DNA of 64,000 nucleotides, taken from the NCBI GenBank assembly GCA_033807775.1, contig CM066322.1:21131001-21195000 (forward strand), given 5' to 3'. Below the pieces are notes generated by a model. It ran no database searches. It was not told the DNA's origin and saw only the letters and a program-made list of their open reading frames with translations. The stretch's first letter is position 1. Each line of letters opens with the position of its first letter. This document shows, in pieces, positions 44,649-55,939 of this stretch. The translations under genes and the position numbers were made by a program. This stretch comes from Saussurea involucrata. Taxonomy: Eukaryota > Streptophyta > Magnoliopsida > Asterales > Asteraceae.

Positions 44649-47600
44649 AACAGGATTCCGTCCCCGGAATCTCATCACTGAAAAGGTGCGGGTGCCTTGC
44701 CCTCATATCGATCTCGGGTTCCCACGTTGCCTCAAAATTTTCTTAGGAAGTTACCACTACATCCCTACCAAACTAACTTCTTTGTCTGTCCAATTCTCAA
44801 CCATCCGGCCTCAATTGCTCACACTGACTGCGAAGCTACACCAAACTTCTTCCCATCCAACATTCCCCAAACATGGGTTATGACATACCAAAAGCACTCT
44901 AGATTTTCACCGAGTGCCTCTAAACGAATCAATAATTCCCAGTTCTTTCGAAAACTGCCACTACTCCATTATAATGTAGTCCAATTCAATCTCCTATTGA
45001 AACACACTACTCCAAACCATGGGAATATTTTCCCATCCAACTGTTCTCCCGACTTGAGATTGACAATGCTCGAACCTTCTAATCCAATCATCTTAGTTCC
45101 ATTCACCTATCCATCCACTCCCGATCAGCATCGACAACGTACAGTATTCTTTGACATCGTCCCTAGGCCAACCACTACACTCTCGGGTCTGCAGCACGCC
45201 CATCCACACACTTGTAATCTCTTCGTTCAAACATACTACTCATCCAAAATACTCTCTTTAATAGAATACGACTCCACTCGAGTTAACACCGCAATAACCC
45301 GAATTTCTAAACGGAGGCTTATCACTCCTTTCGTCGACATTACACACTACCATTCTCATAACGTTACCGCATTCTCACCACCACATAACATTCATCAAAG
45401 GAAGAACGCCCTCCTACCAAAATAGCGTTCGCCTGGCACAATTGCGTTTCCTCAAATCACCGATCACACATGCCTTAACAGTTACAAATCAACGATCCAA
45501 ACTCCCCACAATCGCTAAGCCATAATTCCATTCTATACACAATCATGTCCTTCGCTCAAATCCACTGAATGGTTCCACTAACTAGGAACTGCCTCCAACG
45601 TTCACTTGCCCTCTCACACGGAGGAGTGACCAAGCTCATTCTAACTATCTCCCTTAATCGGACACTGATCAACACGCTCGTGTGAAACATTCTCCTCGAC
45701 GATATCGCATCTAAACCCACGGTCTCTCAACTAGAGCACCACATTCGACCACCTGTTCCCATCCTAACCTGATACATTAAAGATCCCTCAAAAGAATGAC
45801 TCACCCACAAGCACCAACTTTTAGACCGGTCGCATGAACTTAGCTTTCTCAACTCATTAACCAAGACATAACAACAATCCCTTATCTTATGCCTTAAAAA
45901 GAACAGTTCTTCAACTATAGTCCGCCCAATCAACGTCTCATGACATCGTCTTACCGCGAGTCTGTCAATACTTGATCTTTTATACTGTCAACATCTTCTC
46001 TCATGTTTACACAAACTTTCCATCGCACACCGCTACAGCCTAACAGAACAACTTCTCCATACTTATCAGTCAAGACCTTTAGCCAAGTTCTCATGAGGTA
46101 CTTAACACCAAGAACTACCAAGAGTTCTTAACTTTCCAACACCGCCGACCCGCTCATTCTAATTCATTACATCCACGAAATACTCCAACGCTCTTGCCTA
46201 AACTTCACGACGAAGCACTACAACTTAACGGGTACATTATCCTGCTCGACAATCGAGTGAAGCATGAAAACTCACCCAAATCCAATGGGATCGAAAAGGA
46301 CAAGGGTTCTCCTGTCATCTCGTTACCAACCGCAACTTAATCTCTTGATCTCAACCTAGTATTAACGTATACCGCCCGCAAAACCACACACTTAAACCAG
46401 GCATGCTCATTACCTTTGACTATTCCAACATTACAGCAATTCAACATTACATCTATGACCTACACGTTCCTTTGATTCCAAGTGCTACCACTTCCTCATG
46501 CTACTATCGCACCACACGACTACTTTGAAATCAGGCTATCATGATTTCCTTACACACACAAAGGATACTACTTACTTCACGACACCCATAACACCAAACC
46601 AAACAAAGCCAAAACGTTAATCGACTTTGCCCTTCCCGGGTCTAAAATGAACCACTTGACAAGGTCAATTACTCAAGGTACACCTGTTTCGATTACCCTA
46701 ATTTTTCGTTCTTAAATGGATCATCATACCCCATAAGAAAATCACTTAAGCAATCACGATCTCTTACTTTTGTACACCCACACAAAGTGGTCAAACGTCA
46801 CGTCGGATACCTACCTTTCTCCAAACAACTTCTTGCCTCTTTGTAAGAAAACTCAACAAGATAGCCACACTATAGCTACTTCTCCAATACCAACCTCCCG
46901 ACAACTATCCAACAAACGGCCACTGATTCGACATCGATAATCGACATGCAATTGGCCAGTCGCCTCACGACGAATCAGGATTCTCGAAAGAATCTATTTC
47001 TCCTAACTCCCGAACCAGTTCTCGCTCCTCGTTAACTCCTCGCAATTTATCTCCGCTGTACTAGACACCTTACCCATAAGCTAATCATCCAAAGCCTCAA
47101 TGGACATTACATTCACACCGGTGATCTCCCGTTCTCCCAATGCCTTCACTAGGTATTCCTATTCCATACCATTTACACAATTCAACGACCTCATCCACCC
47201 ACACCCAACGGGTTCACTCTCACGTTTCAATCTCCTGACAAAACCTCCACATTAATGGACTACATGATGATTTCATTCTTTCCTGACCATCTAGGATTCC
47301 TAACATAACCCACTTCGTCCTACGCCTTATAACCAACTTATACCCCACCGTTCTCCCTCGAGAGACTAAACACAAGATCTTTCTTAGCAAGATCTAATTA
47401 TCAAACCATCTCAGTACTCCAACTCGAAACCGAAAACATTACATTAAATAACGTAACGCTACTGATTACTATTCCACCAACCGAAACACTTTGGCCATTT
47501 CAACTTTACTGCGATTAAAACTATTCTCACATAGCCAAGCGATAGCTAGAACTACAATCATACCGACATTCCCAAATTCACTGCCTGAGACTCCCGGTAA

Positions 47601-49052
47601 TCACCCACTTCCTCTAACGGAAACACTAAGGTCATAACTCGACCACATCTTATCCAACTGAAAATTTTTCCTCACCCAAAGCCTTTCTTCAACCTCAATC
47701 GAATACCCTTCCCGACCTAGCGAGTTCATAGCCTTCATGCATAATGACACAACGATTGAAATCGTTTTGAACACTTTTTTTTTTTAAAATACAGTAGACA
47801 CAAAATCATAACACAAGCTTGAGTATGTATGAACCAACACCACTCAAGATGATTAGTAAAAACACAACGATCGCAAGGATCGCTCACAGGCACTCTTACG
47901 ATACTTCGTACCCTTGTCTATCCAACTCGATGCCGACACAACGGTCATCTCCAACGAAACCCTTTTCCAATACGGCTAGAGAATTCAGAACGAAATCACT
48001 TACCCAAAGTGGGTCAGTTAACTCCAACACCCGCTTACATGAAAATAACGAGTCAGCACTCATTTTGTTTGTAAAACAAACCTCGCAATAAAATGTTTTC
48101 AATATTTTCGTAACGAAGATTCTCTCCACAAGAAAAACGTGAAATAATTCGTAAATCACTAAGTTCAAAGCTTTATCGTAAAATGGAAACAAGTTTGTCT
48201 TTTACTTTAAAGAAAACACGCTCGCACGCGTCAACTCATTTCCCCAAAACAAGAAAACATATCATGCACGCACATGCTTTTTAACATGAAAGAGTCTCGT
48301 ATAATACTTTTAGCAGCAAAATGCATGGAATTCAATATGCAAAAGGAAGGCTATTCACTCTAACTAAGTCAATCGTTGCACTCACTTTAACTCTTCACTG
48401 GTACCATACTACAACCAACAACCGCTTCCTTACTTATGCTACAACTTGTAGCACAGGTGCTTCATAACCCTCCTGACTGATCACTCTTACATGGTTTAAC
48501 AATCGACCACTTAGCTCACCTTCCATTCTCATTCATACCTCAAAACAACACTGATATCTTACAATCATTAACCTTGCCACTAAACCGTTTGACTAAGGAA
48601 TCCAAGACTAGATTCCCTCACTCGATCTTGAATTGAAGGTTTTCAAGATGCCAACATACTTCTCACTTCCTATCCCAGAGAGTTTACCTCCAGACAACTC
48701 ATCAACATTCTAGACCACACTCCTTCTAGAAGTTACAAACACCACATTACAAGGGTCTCCCATGACACACCAACTCTTTGCTATCAAGCACAAGGTTAGA
48801 ACCTTCTACATACTGCCACTCTCACCACCCATCCCGACATTAGCGATTGATTACACCCATGCACCTGTAAACCCATAATAGCATTGGCCAGATGCTACTT
48901 GAATTTACCTTACATGAGGGTTCTCACTACTATTGTCAAGATATCCTACGATCACGGTCATTCCTAATGGCTTCCTATATCTCAGTTGTGTCCCACTCTA
49001 CTCCACAGTTTAAGTTTAGGCCCATCCGGTCACCTAAATCCCTTAAACTATG
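44649..49052 (-). other. Interior of the LARD-like element
   Basis: About 4.4 kb with no recognisable retroelement protein apart from a chromodomain tail (EATWEPEIDMRARHPHLF on the minus strand) next to the 3' LTR. The plus strand is pyrimidine-rich, so the minus strand looks purine-rich like a coding strand that has decayed beyond recognition. A 242-codon plus-strand frame (44,697-45,425) is antisense to the element and resembles nothing known. I do not call it a gene. Confidence 0.7.
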
Positions 49053-49065
49053 GCTCTGATACCAT
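49053..49065 (-). promoter_or_regulatory. Primer-binding site of the LARD-like element
   Basis: The minus strand reads TGGTATCAGAGCC one to two bases from the 5' LTR. This is the same tRNA-iMet site used by the chromovirus at 16,281-24,892. Confidence 0.9.
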
Positions 49066-49066
49066 T

Positions 49067-50662
49067 TGTAACAGCCCAGAAATTTAATAAAATATAAGAC
49101 TTAACATTTCAATAAAAAACGGTCCCAAAGTCTACAATGCATCTGAATTACTCTAAACTCGCAGCGGAAACTACCTTCACAACTGAGATACTACAAGAAG
49201 CTCGGCGGTACTCTACAAGTCTTCACTACCTCTCGCCCCTTTTTGCCACGACCCAACCTTCCAACATCATCAGATGAAACTCCATACACGGTTAATACCT
49301 GAAAATGGTTTTTATTTTTGAAAAGCGAGGGTTAGAACATAAGGTCTAGTGAATTCCCTCCTAAAAGCGTAACCACAAAACATTTAAAGAAAAACACTTT
49401 TCCATGCAAATAACACTTAACAAGTTTGAGCTCAAACAAGGGTATACACAGTGGTACGGACCAATAACACCTTACAAAGCCAGGCACGGCAACTCATCAC
49501 CTTACAAAGCCAGGGACGGCAACTCATCACCTTACAAAGCCAGGGACGACAACTCATCACCTTACAAAGCCAGGGACGGCAACTCATCACCTTACAAAGC
49601 CAGGGACGGCAACTCGGGGGTCCTCCACTGTGTAACCCGACTCTATCACCAGCATAAACACTTAGAACATGCTTTAAACTTACTCGAGGAATATCCTCCT
49701 TCCACATTACAAACTAACACTTTTCATGCATAAGAAAACATAAGATTCATGATAATCAAGTAACTCATTTTCAGACATATCAATTCTTCGCATTTCATTT
49801 TAAAAGACAGAAATAATGCATAAGGGAACTCACCTGATGCTCGGCTAAACGACTCACTACTTGGAGCTCACTTAAACACCAAACGATCACCTGAATTGGG
49901 GTTAACAAATGAGGTATTAGACTCCCCAATTATGCTCTAAAACATTCCCCATAATGTCCTAAGACAATCCCCTAAACCAAGCCTCGAACCCAAGCCCAAA
50001 CGACCAACGAAGCAAAACGGAAAAACAAGAAACAGCGACTGGCGCCGATGCTGGCGCCAGTCCATCGGCGCCGCCATCGGCGCGGACCCCTGGACAGATT
50101 TTCCTGCACGAGATTTCTTCCCAAAACTCAAAGATTTCTCATCCCCAAACTTCCCCAAATCAGATTCAGCTCTCCTAAAACAATATTTTAGAATCAACAC
50201 CCAAAATGGATGAACAAAACTTATAAACCTCCCTTGAAAAGGTGAACTATCACCAAGAGTTCTCAAACTCCTCAAGGGATTCATCCAACACACCCTTCCA
50301 CAAGATCTCATCTCAAAATACAAAAATGAGAAGAGATTGGGGATTAAGAACATGCATCTAAACCCCATTCTAGACACAAAACTTAAAGAAAGGTGGGTGG
50401 AGTTATACCTTAGCAGCAACTTCTTCAATCTCTAGCTGATCCACCTTCTCCAAACCTTCAATGGTGGAACTTGAGCTCCTTTCCTCTCTAGAGAAGTTCC
50501 AGCCGAAAACAAGAAATGGAAATAGGGTTTTTGAAGGGTTTTGTCTTAATAAACTTCTCTCTATCACACTCCAGCCACATAACTTTCAGGTTTTTACAAA
50601 AGAGCCCCAGAATTCTTATTTCTGCACTAAATACCACAAGAGATGAAATATGGGATGTTACA
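49067..50662 (-). repeat. 5' LTR of the LARD-like element
   Basis: 1,596 bp, collinear with 43,070-44,635 but with five 30-bp minisatellite units (about 49,466-49,615) instead of four. Confidence 0.93.
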
Positions 50663-50723
50663 ACAATTGCAGTAAGATTCATCTATTTCTATGCATATGA
50701 ATACTCATAGCTGCAGCTTATGG

Positions 50724-52296
50724 TGATACGACGGTAACACAGCCGTTACTTTGGAAAGACCGTTAAGGTTTAAAAAGTCGTTAGGGTTTGAAAAGTAGTT
50801 GAGGAGGAACCGCCACCTAAGGGTTTACTTAGGATAAGGTTGACACGCCACACAAAAGGCCCTCACCTCTCGTGATAAGTGTAAGAAATTTGAGTTCACT
50901 CAAATTCAGAAATTCTTATTCAAAAGTAAAGTGCCTTACAAAATAGCTTAAAGGGGTTTTTATAGGCAAGCCAAACCCTTAAAAGAAACCAACTGACCTA
51001 AGGAAACTTAAAGAAATAACTAATCTTCTAGGATAATAATAAAATCAAAAGACTTGATCAAACTAGGAAGCTAAAGAAAAAGGAAACTTAATCTGTTAGA
51101 AAAGAACTTTCCTTATTGAATATAACTGTCTTGACTTGCGCCCCAAGTGTCGTCCCGGTGTTGCTACATGCCGTTGCACACAAATTCATTTCTTCGTCTA
51201 TTGCACCCGCATCAATCCCCCATAGTTGGGAAAAAAGACTTGTCCTCAAGTCTTCCGTGATAAGGTCGTAGATCTTTGACATTGAAAGTTGGCGATGTTT
51301 CATATTCTTTCGGTAATTCCACTTTATAAGCGTTCTCGCCAATTCTTTCTAGTATTTTGAATGGTCCGTCTACCCTTGGTTTCAGTTTCCCAAACTTCCC
51401 TGGAGGAAACCGATCTTTCCTTAGATAAACCCATACGAAGTCTCCGGGGGTGAACTCCACGAATGTTTTTTTCTTGTTGGCTTGCTTAACGTATTGGGCA
51501 TTTTGTTTTTCAATCTTTGCACGCACTTCTTCATGAAACTTTTTGATCTCTTGAGCCAATATGTCGGCATCTCCACTAAAGCCCTTAATTGTTGTTTTTG
51601 GGGCTAAGTCCATGGGTCCAATTGGTTGTAGTCCATATACGCACTCGAATGGACTTTTGCCCGTCGTTTGATGAACCGACCGGTTATAGGCAAATTCTAG
51701 TTGGGGCAGCAGCAAATCCCATTGTCGTAGATTACTTCCCACGTAGCTTCTAAGTAGATTACCGAGTGTCCTATTTGTCACCTCGGTTTGGCCATCAGTT
51801 TGTGGGTGATAGGCACTTGAGAAAAGCAATGTCGTTCCCAACTTCCTCCATAAGGTTCTCCAAAAATGGCTCATGAACTTGACGTCTCTATCACTTACCA
51901 TACTTCTTGGGATGCCGTGTAGCCTAACAATCTCCTTGAAATACAAGTCGGCAATATTGGAAGCGTCGCTCGTTTTATTGCATGATATGAAGTGGGACAT
52001 CTTTGAAAATCGATCAACCACCACCATGATGGAATCCTTGTGCCGCTGCGTTTTTGGTAGCCCCAAAACAAAATCTAAGCTCACTTCGTGCCATGGTGCC
52101 ATAGGAATCGGTAACGGGGTGTAGAGGCCTGCTCTGTTTGCTTGAGTTTTTGCCATTATGCAAGTGGTGCACCGCTCCAAAAACTTGTTTACATCTCGTT
52201 CCATTTTCGGCCAAAAGAAATTTGTCCGAACTAAAGCCAACGTTTTGGTTCTTCCAAAATGACCGCCTAACACGCCACCATGGACTTCCTGTAGGA
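50724..52296 (-). mobile_element. Truncated gypsy element, 3' half
   Basis: The left part (from TGATACGACGG at about 50,724 to roughly 51,120) looks like an LTR, ending on the minus strand in ...CGTCGTATCA. A purine run 'acttggggcgcaag' lies beside it on the minus strand. The rest is integrase coding sequence, cut off at about 52,296. There is no second LTR or target duplication, so the element is truncated at its 5' side. It begins about 50 bp after the last chorismate synthase exon and may mark the rearrangement that removed that gene's 3' end. Confidence 0.75.
51212..52296 (-). pseudogene. Gypsy integrase fragment
   Basis: A 353-codon open frame (from 52,273) contains the zinc-binding CTTCIMAK region, the DDE core (SLDFVLGLP, SDRDVKF, TEVTNRTLGNLL), AYHPQTDGQTE and the C-terminal GPFKILERIGENAYKVELP segment. 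The frame extends upstream to HGGVLGGHFG and is then broken at about 52,296 by unrelated sequence. No gag, protease, RT or RNase H accompanies it. A chromodomain was not seen, so this is a different clade from the element at 16,281 (inference). Confidence 0.88.
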
Positions 52297-52998
52297 TGAT
52301 ATAGAAGGCGTGGAAGAAAACTTATTCGAAAACGACACGGATGAACTACTAAGTATGCCGTCCGTAACCGATAGTTCTGATGTTAGTAGTGTCGTAGATG
52401 ACGAAGATGTAGACACCGACCGCCTTGACGATCAGGCGGCTATTACACGACTGATGCAGTACAATACTCTTGAAGACTACAATCCAGATCAAAATCCATA
52501 CTACGCTCCATACAATCCATTCAATTATAATCCATTCAATTACTATCCGGGTGATGGGAGTGGAAGTTCGGGAGCAGGACCTTCGAATGTTTAGAATTTA
52601 TGTACTGTAACTTGTAACTTGTAAGTTTGTAACTTAAAATTATATATAAATTATAAAACGTAAAAGTGTATTTTAGTGATATATATTATAAATAAAACGT
52701 ATTTTTAAAGTGTATTTTACTTATCCAATGATTCCAATCCAATTTTTCTTTGTTAAAGCTTAGTAATTAATTATTATACAAAGAAAGCAGTTAAAAAACA
52801 AAAAAATCCCCGGCCCTACTCCGACCCGGTTCTTGGCCCGGTTTTCCCGAAACCGGTTCTACATACAAGTAAACGGGCCAGGGGATTTCGGTTTAAACCC
52901 GGCCCGACCCGACCCGGTTCGCACGGTTACTGTGCAGAACCGGGTTGTCCCCCGACCCGACCCGGCCCGGCCCGAACCCGACTTTTGGCCACCTCTAG
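52297..52998 (+). mobile_element. Possible hAT transposon 3' end
   Basis: The segment ends '...gccacctcta', inverse TAGAGGTGGC, which resembles hAT termini (compare TAGGGGTGTTC at 13,235). The last 200 bp is dense in CCCGACCCGG and CCGGTTC motifs in both orientations, like hAT subterminal repeats. An acidic, Asn/Tyr/Pro-rich reading frame (52,310-52,594, opening before the ATG) ends here and could be a transposase C-terminus, but no catalytic part is present. The left side is a junction with the gypsy fragment. No target duplication is available. Confidence 0.5.
52310..52594 (+). pseudogene. Acidic C-terminal coding fragment, family not recognised
   Basis: The 94-codon frame (TDSSDVSSVVDDEDVDTDRL, then YNPFNYNPFNYYPGDGSG) is open upstream to the junction near 52,297, as expected for the 3' end of a longer gene. 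Its codon pattern looks like genuine coding sequence and it is followed by an AT-rich 3' region. I do not recognise the family. A link with the hAT-like end downstream is inference from position only. Confidence 0.4.
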
Positions 52999-53024
52999 TC
53001 GCAGGGAGCCTTTTAGAACAGTCA

Positions 53025-53110
53025 TTATAAGTGGGAATTGAACCCATGATCTCCCAAACAAGAGGCGCTTTATTAAATACACACAAGACCATCACGCCAA
53101 GCATTTGTTT
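53025..53110 (-). mobile_element. Au-like SINE fragment
   Basis: On the minus strand 'tggcgtgatggtcttgtgtg' (A-box region) is followed by 'gggttcaattccc' (B box). This is the usual spacing of a tRNA-derived SINE head. The tail was not delimited. Confidence 0.55.
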
Positions 53111-54137
53111 TTGGTTAAAAATTTGGTTTAATATATTTGAGAGCACTCTCAAAATCAAGCGGGTGCACCTTCATGACACGTAAAATTTTTCCTCTTGCGG
53201 TAATCAAGTGAGCGGGTGCACGGGACCCCTCCTGCTATAAGTAGGTCCGCCCCTAAATGCCAGATAGACATTGGTTAAAGTTGAGAGATGTCATATGGTG
53301 TTGTGCGACAAGAAAAATTCTAGGTGTTTTTATTTATTTTAGTTTTCTCGCTTTTATTGTATGTTTGTCAGTTTTGTGTTTTGCGATTCTTTGTTTATTT
53401 TATTTTATGTCTCTACTTTGAAAAGTGTATATATTAATACTCGACATATATATGATGCTAATGTAAGATATGTGAAATTTCATATTTTATGAAAAAGTAT
53501 GAAACCAAAGTAAGCATTTTTAAATAATAAATACTTAAATATGAATTTTGAAAATAAATTTACCAAAATAAGAACCTATATTATTTTTATTGTGATTTGC
53601 CCTTAACTATTTGATGTTGAGGTTTCAGTTTAAGGGTTGGGTTCACGTGAGACCAACCCGTTTTCGTGACACCAAATTTTTACACTTGAAACTTTACAGC
53701 AACACGTTGTGAAGGTAAAAAAAAATCCAAACCTTCACAACAAAAACACTGTGAAGATTACTTTCACAGTCTTTTTTTTTTAATTTTCTACATTATATAA
53801 ATAAATAAATATATATTTGTATTATAAAAATAAAATAATGTTATGTTAGTGTGGTTGGACGGAAAGGAAAAAAGTTGAGTGGCGTGAGTGGAAAATATTC
53901 CTGAAGATAGACCGATGGTTACAACAAAGAATTGAGAGTGATTCAGACAACCACTCGATCCCAAAACTTAACACGACACGCAATACGTGTTCAATATTCA
54001 TTTTTAATTTAAATAAACAAAAAACAAGTTATAAACATAAAAATATCATGTATGTCTATATAATTATATGTATACATAAAACAAATTTACGGTTTTTTTT
54101 CTTCTTTCAAATGGTATATGTAGGGATCAGGTTCATT

Positions 54138-54352
54138 AAAAAACAGTTAAAAAATGAAAAACGCTCTGGTAACCGTTCATTTATACAGTATGCACATGTG
54201 CATACGAATAATTTATAACAATTTGTCTGGTATGCGTATGTGCATAACATGTACACGTGTATAAAAACCAAAAAACAACTTCAATTACTTGTATGCAAAT
54301 ATACATACCGTCCAGATAAAAAGTTACCAGAGTGTTCTTTAGTTTTTCATTT
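54138..54352. mobile_element. Small foldback element
   Basis: 'atgaaaaacgctctggtaac' at the left is matched by the inverse at the right (minus strand 'gaaaaactaaagaacactct' then 'ggtaac'). The body repeats 'tatgcacatgtgcatac' palindromes. It is non-coding. Confidence 0.5.
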
Positions 54353-54727
54353 CTTTTTGGAGCTTTTACTTGAACCTTTCTCTATCTTTATCAACCAAAC
54401 GAACTTGGTATATTCAATATCGAAGTAGTGTCTCATTATAAGATGTGTAGACCAATGGTTTATAAAACAAAAACAAAAAAATAAAAGTGAACGTGTGAGA
54501 AAAATAATATAGTAATATCGAAATGTGTATAAACTTACAACACGTACGATGAATAAAGTAGGGACAAAACAAAAAATTTAAGATAAACTTGAATTGGCAT
54601 ACACTTGTTTTTTTTTCACCATAAAATTGAATGAAAATAATAATATAATATAAAATAACAAGAAAAAATTAAAACCTGCATTATTTTTTTAAAATATATA
54701 ATATTTATATATGACAAATGCAACAAC

Positions 54728-54830
54728 AAATAAACTCACACACTCTCCTCACCTTTTGTGAGGTTTGAACCCCTGACCTCTTATGAGGAAATATGATCAA
54801 ATACCGCTAGGCCAAAAGCCCTTTGATGTA
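54728..54830 (-). mobile_element. Au-like tRNA-derived SINE
   Basis: The minus strand reads 'tttggcctagcggtatttga' (A box) and then 'ggggttcaaacctcac' (B box), followed by a short body ending in 'gagtgtgtgag'. It closely resembles the copy at 36,085-36,185 and is better preserved. Confidence 0.65.
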
Positions 54831-54839
54831 AATAACAAA

Positions 54840-55560
54840 ATACAAAAACATTTTTTTTTTGTTTCAATGCCAATTTAGCCTTTTTTATGCCTTATTGATT
54901 TTATAATTTTAATCGAATATTATTTTATTAAAAAAATTCAGTAAATAACAATTGAACCTCCTCTTCAAATGGTTTTACTTATTTTTTTTTTTAATGTTTT
55001 TAAGTTTGCAAAATAAATATATTCTTATGTTTGAATTTATTTTGTTTGTGAAAAAAATCAATGAAAATAAAGAAAATGGATTGTGATTTCATTTGTGAAT
55101 GTGTTTACCCTTTCAATAATCAATATTGATCATGATTATTAACAGAATAACAGCCACTAACTAATTGCTATTCTTATCTACCCACAAACCCCATTATTCA
55201 ATATGATTCACTGATCCAAACATTTTTGGATAACTTCACAAATATAACTTTTATAAATAATATAAAGTCATATATCAATGGTACTATAACAAACTTAATA
55301 TAGAATTTTTTCCAACTTATGTACTTTGAAAAGGAACTATCTTCATTTTACATATAAATTTTCTAATATAATTTTTAAGAATTTATTATATTTTAATTTT
55401 AATTTATTTACTTATGAGTTTATAACAGTTTAACTTAATTTAGAGAAATATTTTTTAAGTCTACTTATTTTATCTATCTAATACGGGGTGTTACTAAACA
55501 AACTCATTTTAAATCAAATTAGCATATTTAAAAATGTTTTGATTTCAACAAATGTTAAAG
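54840..55560. other. AT-rich non-coding stretch
   Basis: Poly-T and AT-rich sequence with no frame, repeat boundary or RNA signal recognised. Confidence 0.5.
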
Positions 55561-55574
55561 AGAACTTGCAAATC

Positions 55575-55725
55575 TCATTTTTTGTAAGTTCGAATTTCGT
55601 TGTTGCCAAAACACCCTTGTGGCCATGAAGGTTCATATGTGATGAGTGCAGATTATTGGTAGTCGTCCAGATGCTTGATCGGTGCACATAAATTGACCTG
55701 AATATCCACGATTATCCAAAAAAAA
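55575..55725 (+). mobile_element. SINE-like 3' portion
   Basis: A 'gttcgaatttcg' B-box-like motif at about 55,589 leads into a body ending 'gattatcc' plus a run of A (55,715-55,727). The A-box half is not recognisable, so this is a 5'-truncated or diverged SINE. Confidence 0.5.
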
Positions 55726-55939
55726 ACCATACTAATTTTGTACTCATGAATCAACATCTTTTTAAACATTTTCAATAATACAATTTAACTCATAAAAAGT
55801 CCACCTAACAGGATTAAGGATTTGCAAAAAGGATTCATTAACATATAAAAATGATTTTTTTAACCATCATAACTGTGAAGGTTTAGTGTTAATTTTTTGG
55901 TCTCACGAAAATAACATGGTCTCACATGATCTCAAGTCT

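Larger units (their letters stand above)
43070..50662 (-). mobile_element. Non-autonomous gypsy element (LARD-like) inside exon 11
   Basis: Two 1.6-kb LTRs (43,070-44,635 and 49,067-50,662), TGTAACAGCC...GGATGTTACA, are flanked by a perfect ACAAT duplication (43,065-43,069 and 50,663-50,667). The minus-strand primer site TGGTATCAGAGCC lies at 49,053-49,065 and the polypurine run 'aagggggaggtga' at 44,636-44,648. The 4.4-kb interior has no gag, protease, RT or integrase. Only about 25 codons of a chromodomain tail survive (minus strand, near 44,730-44,655). Large LTRs with a non-coding interior define a LARD-like derivative that relies on proteins from a related chromovirus. Confidence 0.92.
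34359..50671 (+). pseudogene. Chorismate synthase (plastid type), disrupted and truncated
   Basis: Chorismate synthase makes chorismate from 5-enolpyruvylshikimate 3-phosphate in plastids. Exons traced by frame and GT-AG sites: 34,359-34,503; 36,252-36,402; 36,788-36,864; 36,987-37,045; 41,602-41,685; 41,782-41,874; 42,189-42,269; 42,349-42,480; 42,564-42,666; 42,816-42,910; 43,008-43,069 plus 50,668-50,671. The first exon encodes a Ser/Arg-rich transit peptide. Family motifs TTFGESHGG, GGGRSSARET and NRSGGIQGG are present. Defects: TGA at 41,629-41,631 replaces the conserved Arg before PSHAD; a 7.6-kb gypsy element splits exon 11; and the last roughly 75 residues have no exon in the window. 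A copia element fills intron 4, a SINE lies in intron 1, and a MULE is in the promoter. Introns are retained, so this is a decayed gene copy, not a retrocopy. Confidence 0.95.
53640..55935. mobile_element. Candidate terminal-inverted-repeat element, AT-rich
   Basis: 'cacgtgagaccaacccgttt' with 'tcgtgacacc' at the left resembles the inverse of the right end (minus strand 'catgtgagaccatgttattt', then 'tcgtgagacc'). The roughly 2.3 kb between is non-coding and contains a foldback element and SINEs. The duplication 'aactgtgaaggtttagtgtt' near 55,870 and 55,942 complicates the right end. No target duplication could be fixed. Confidence 0.35.
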
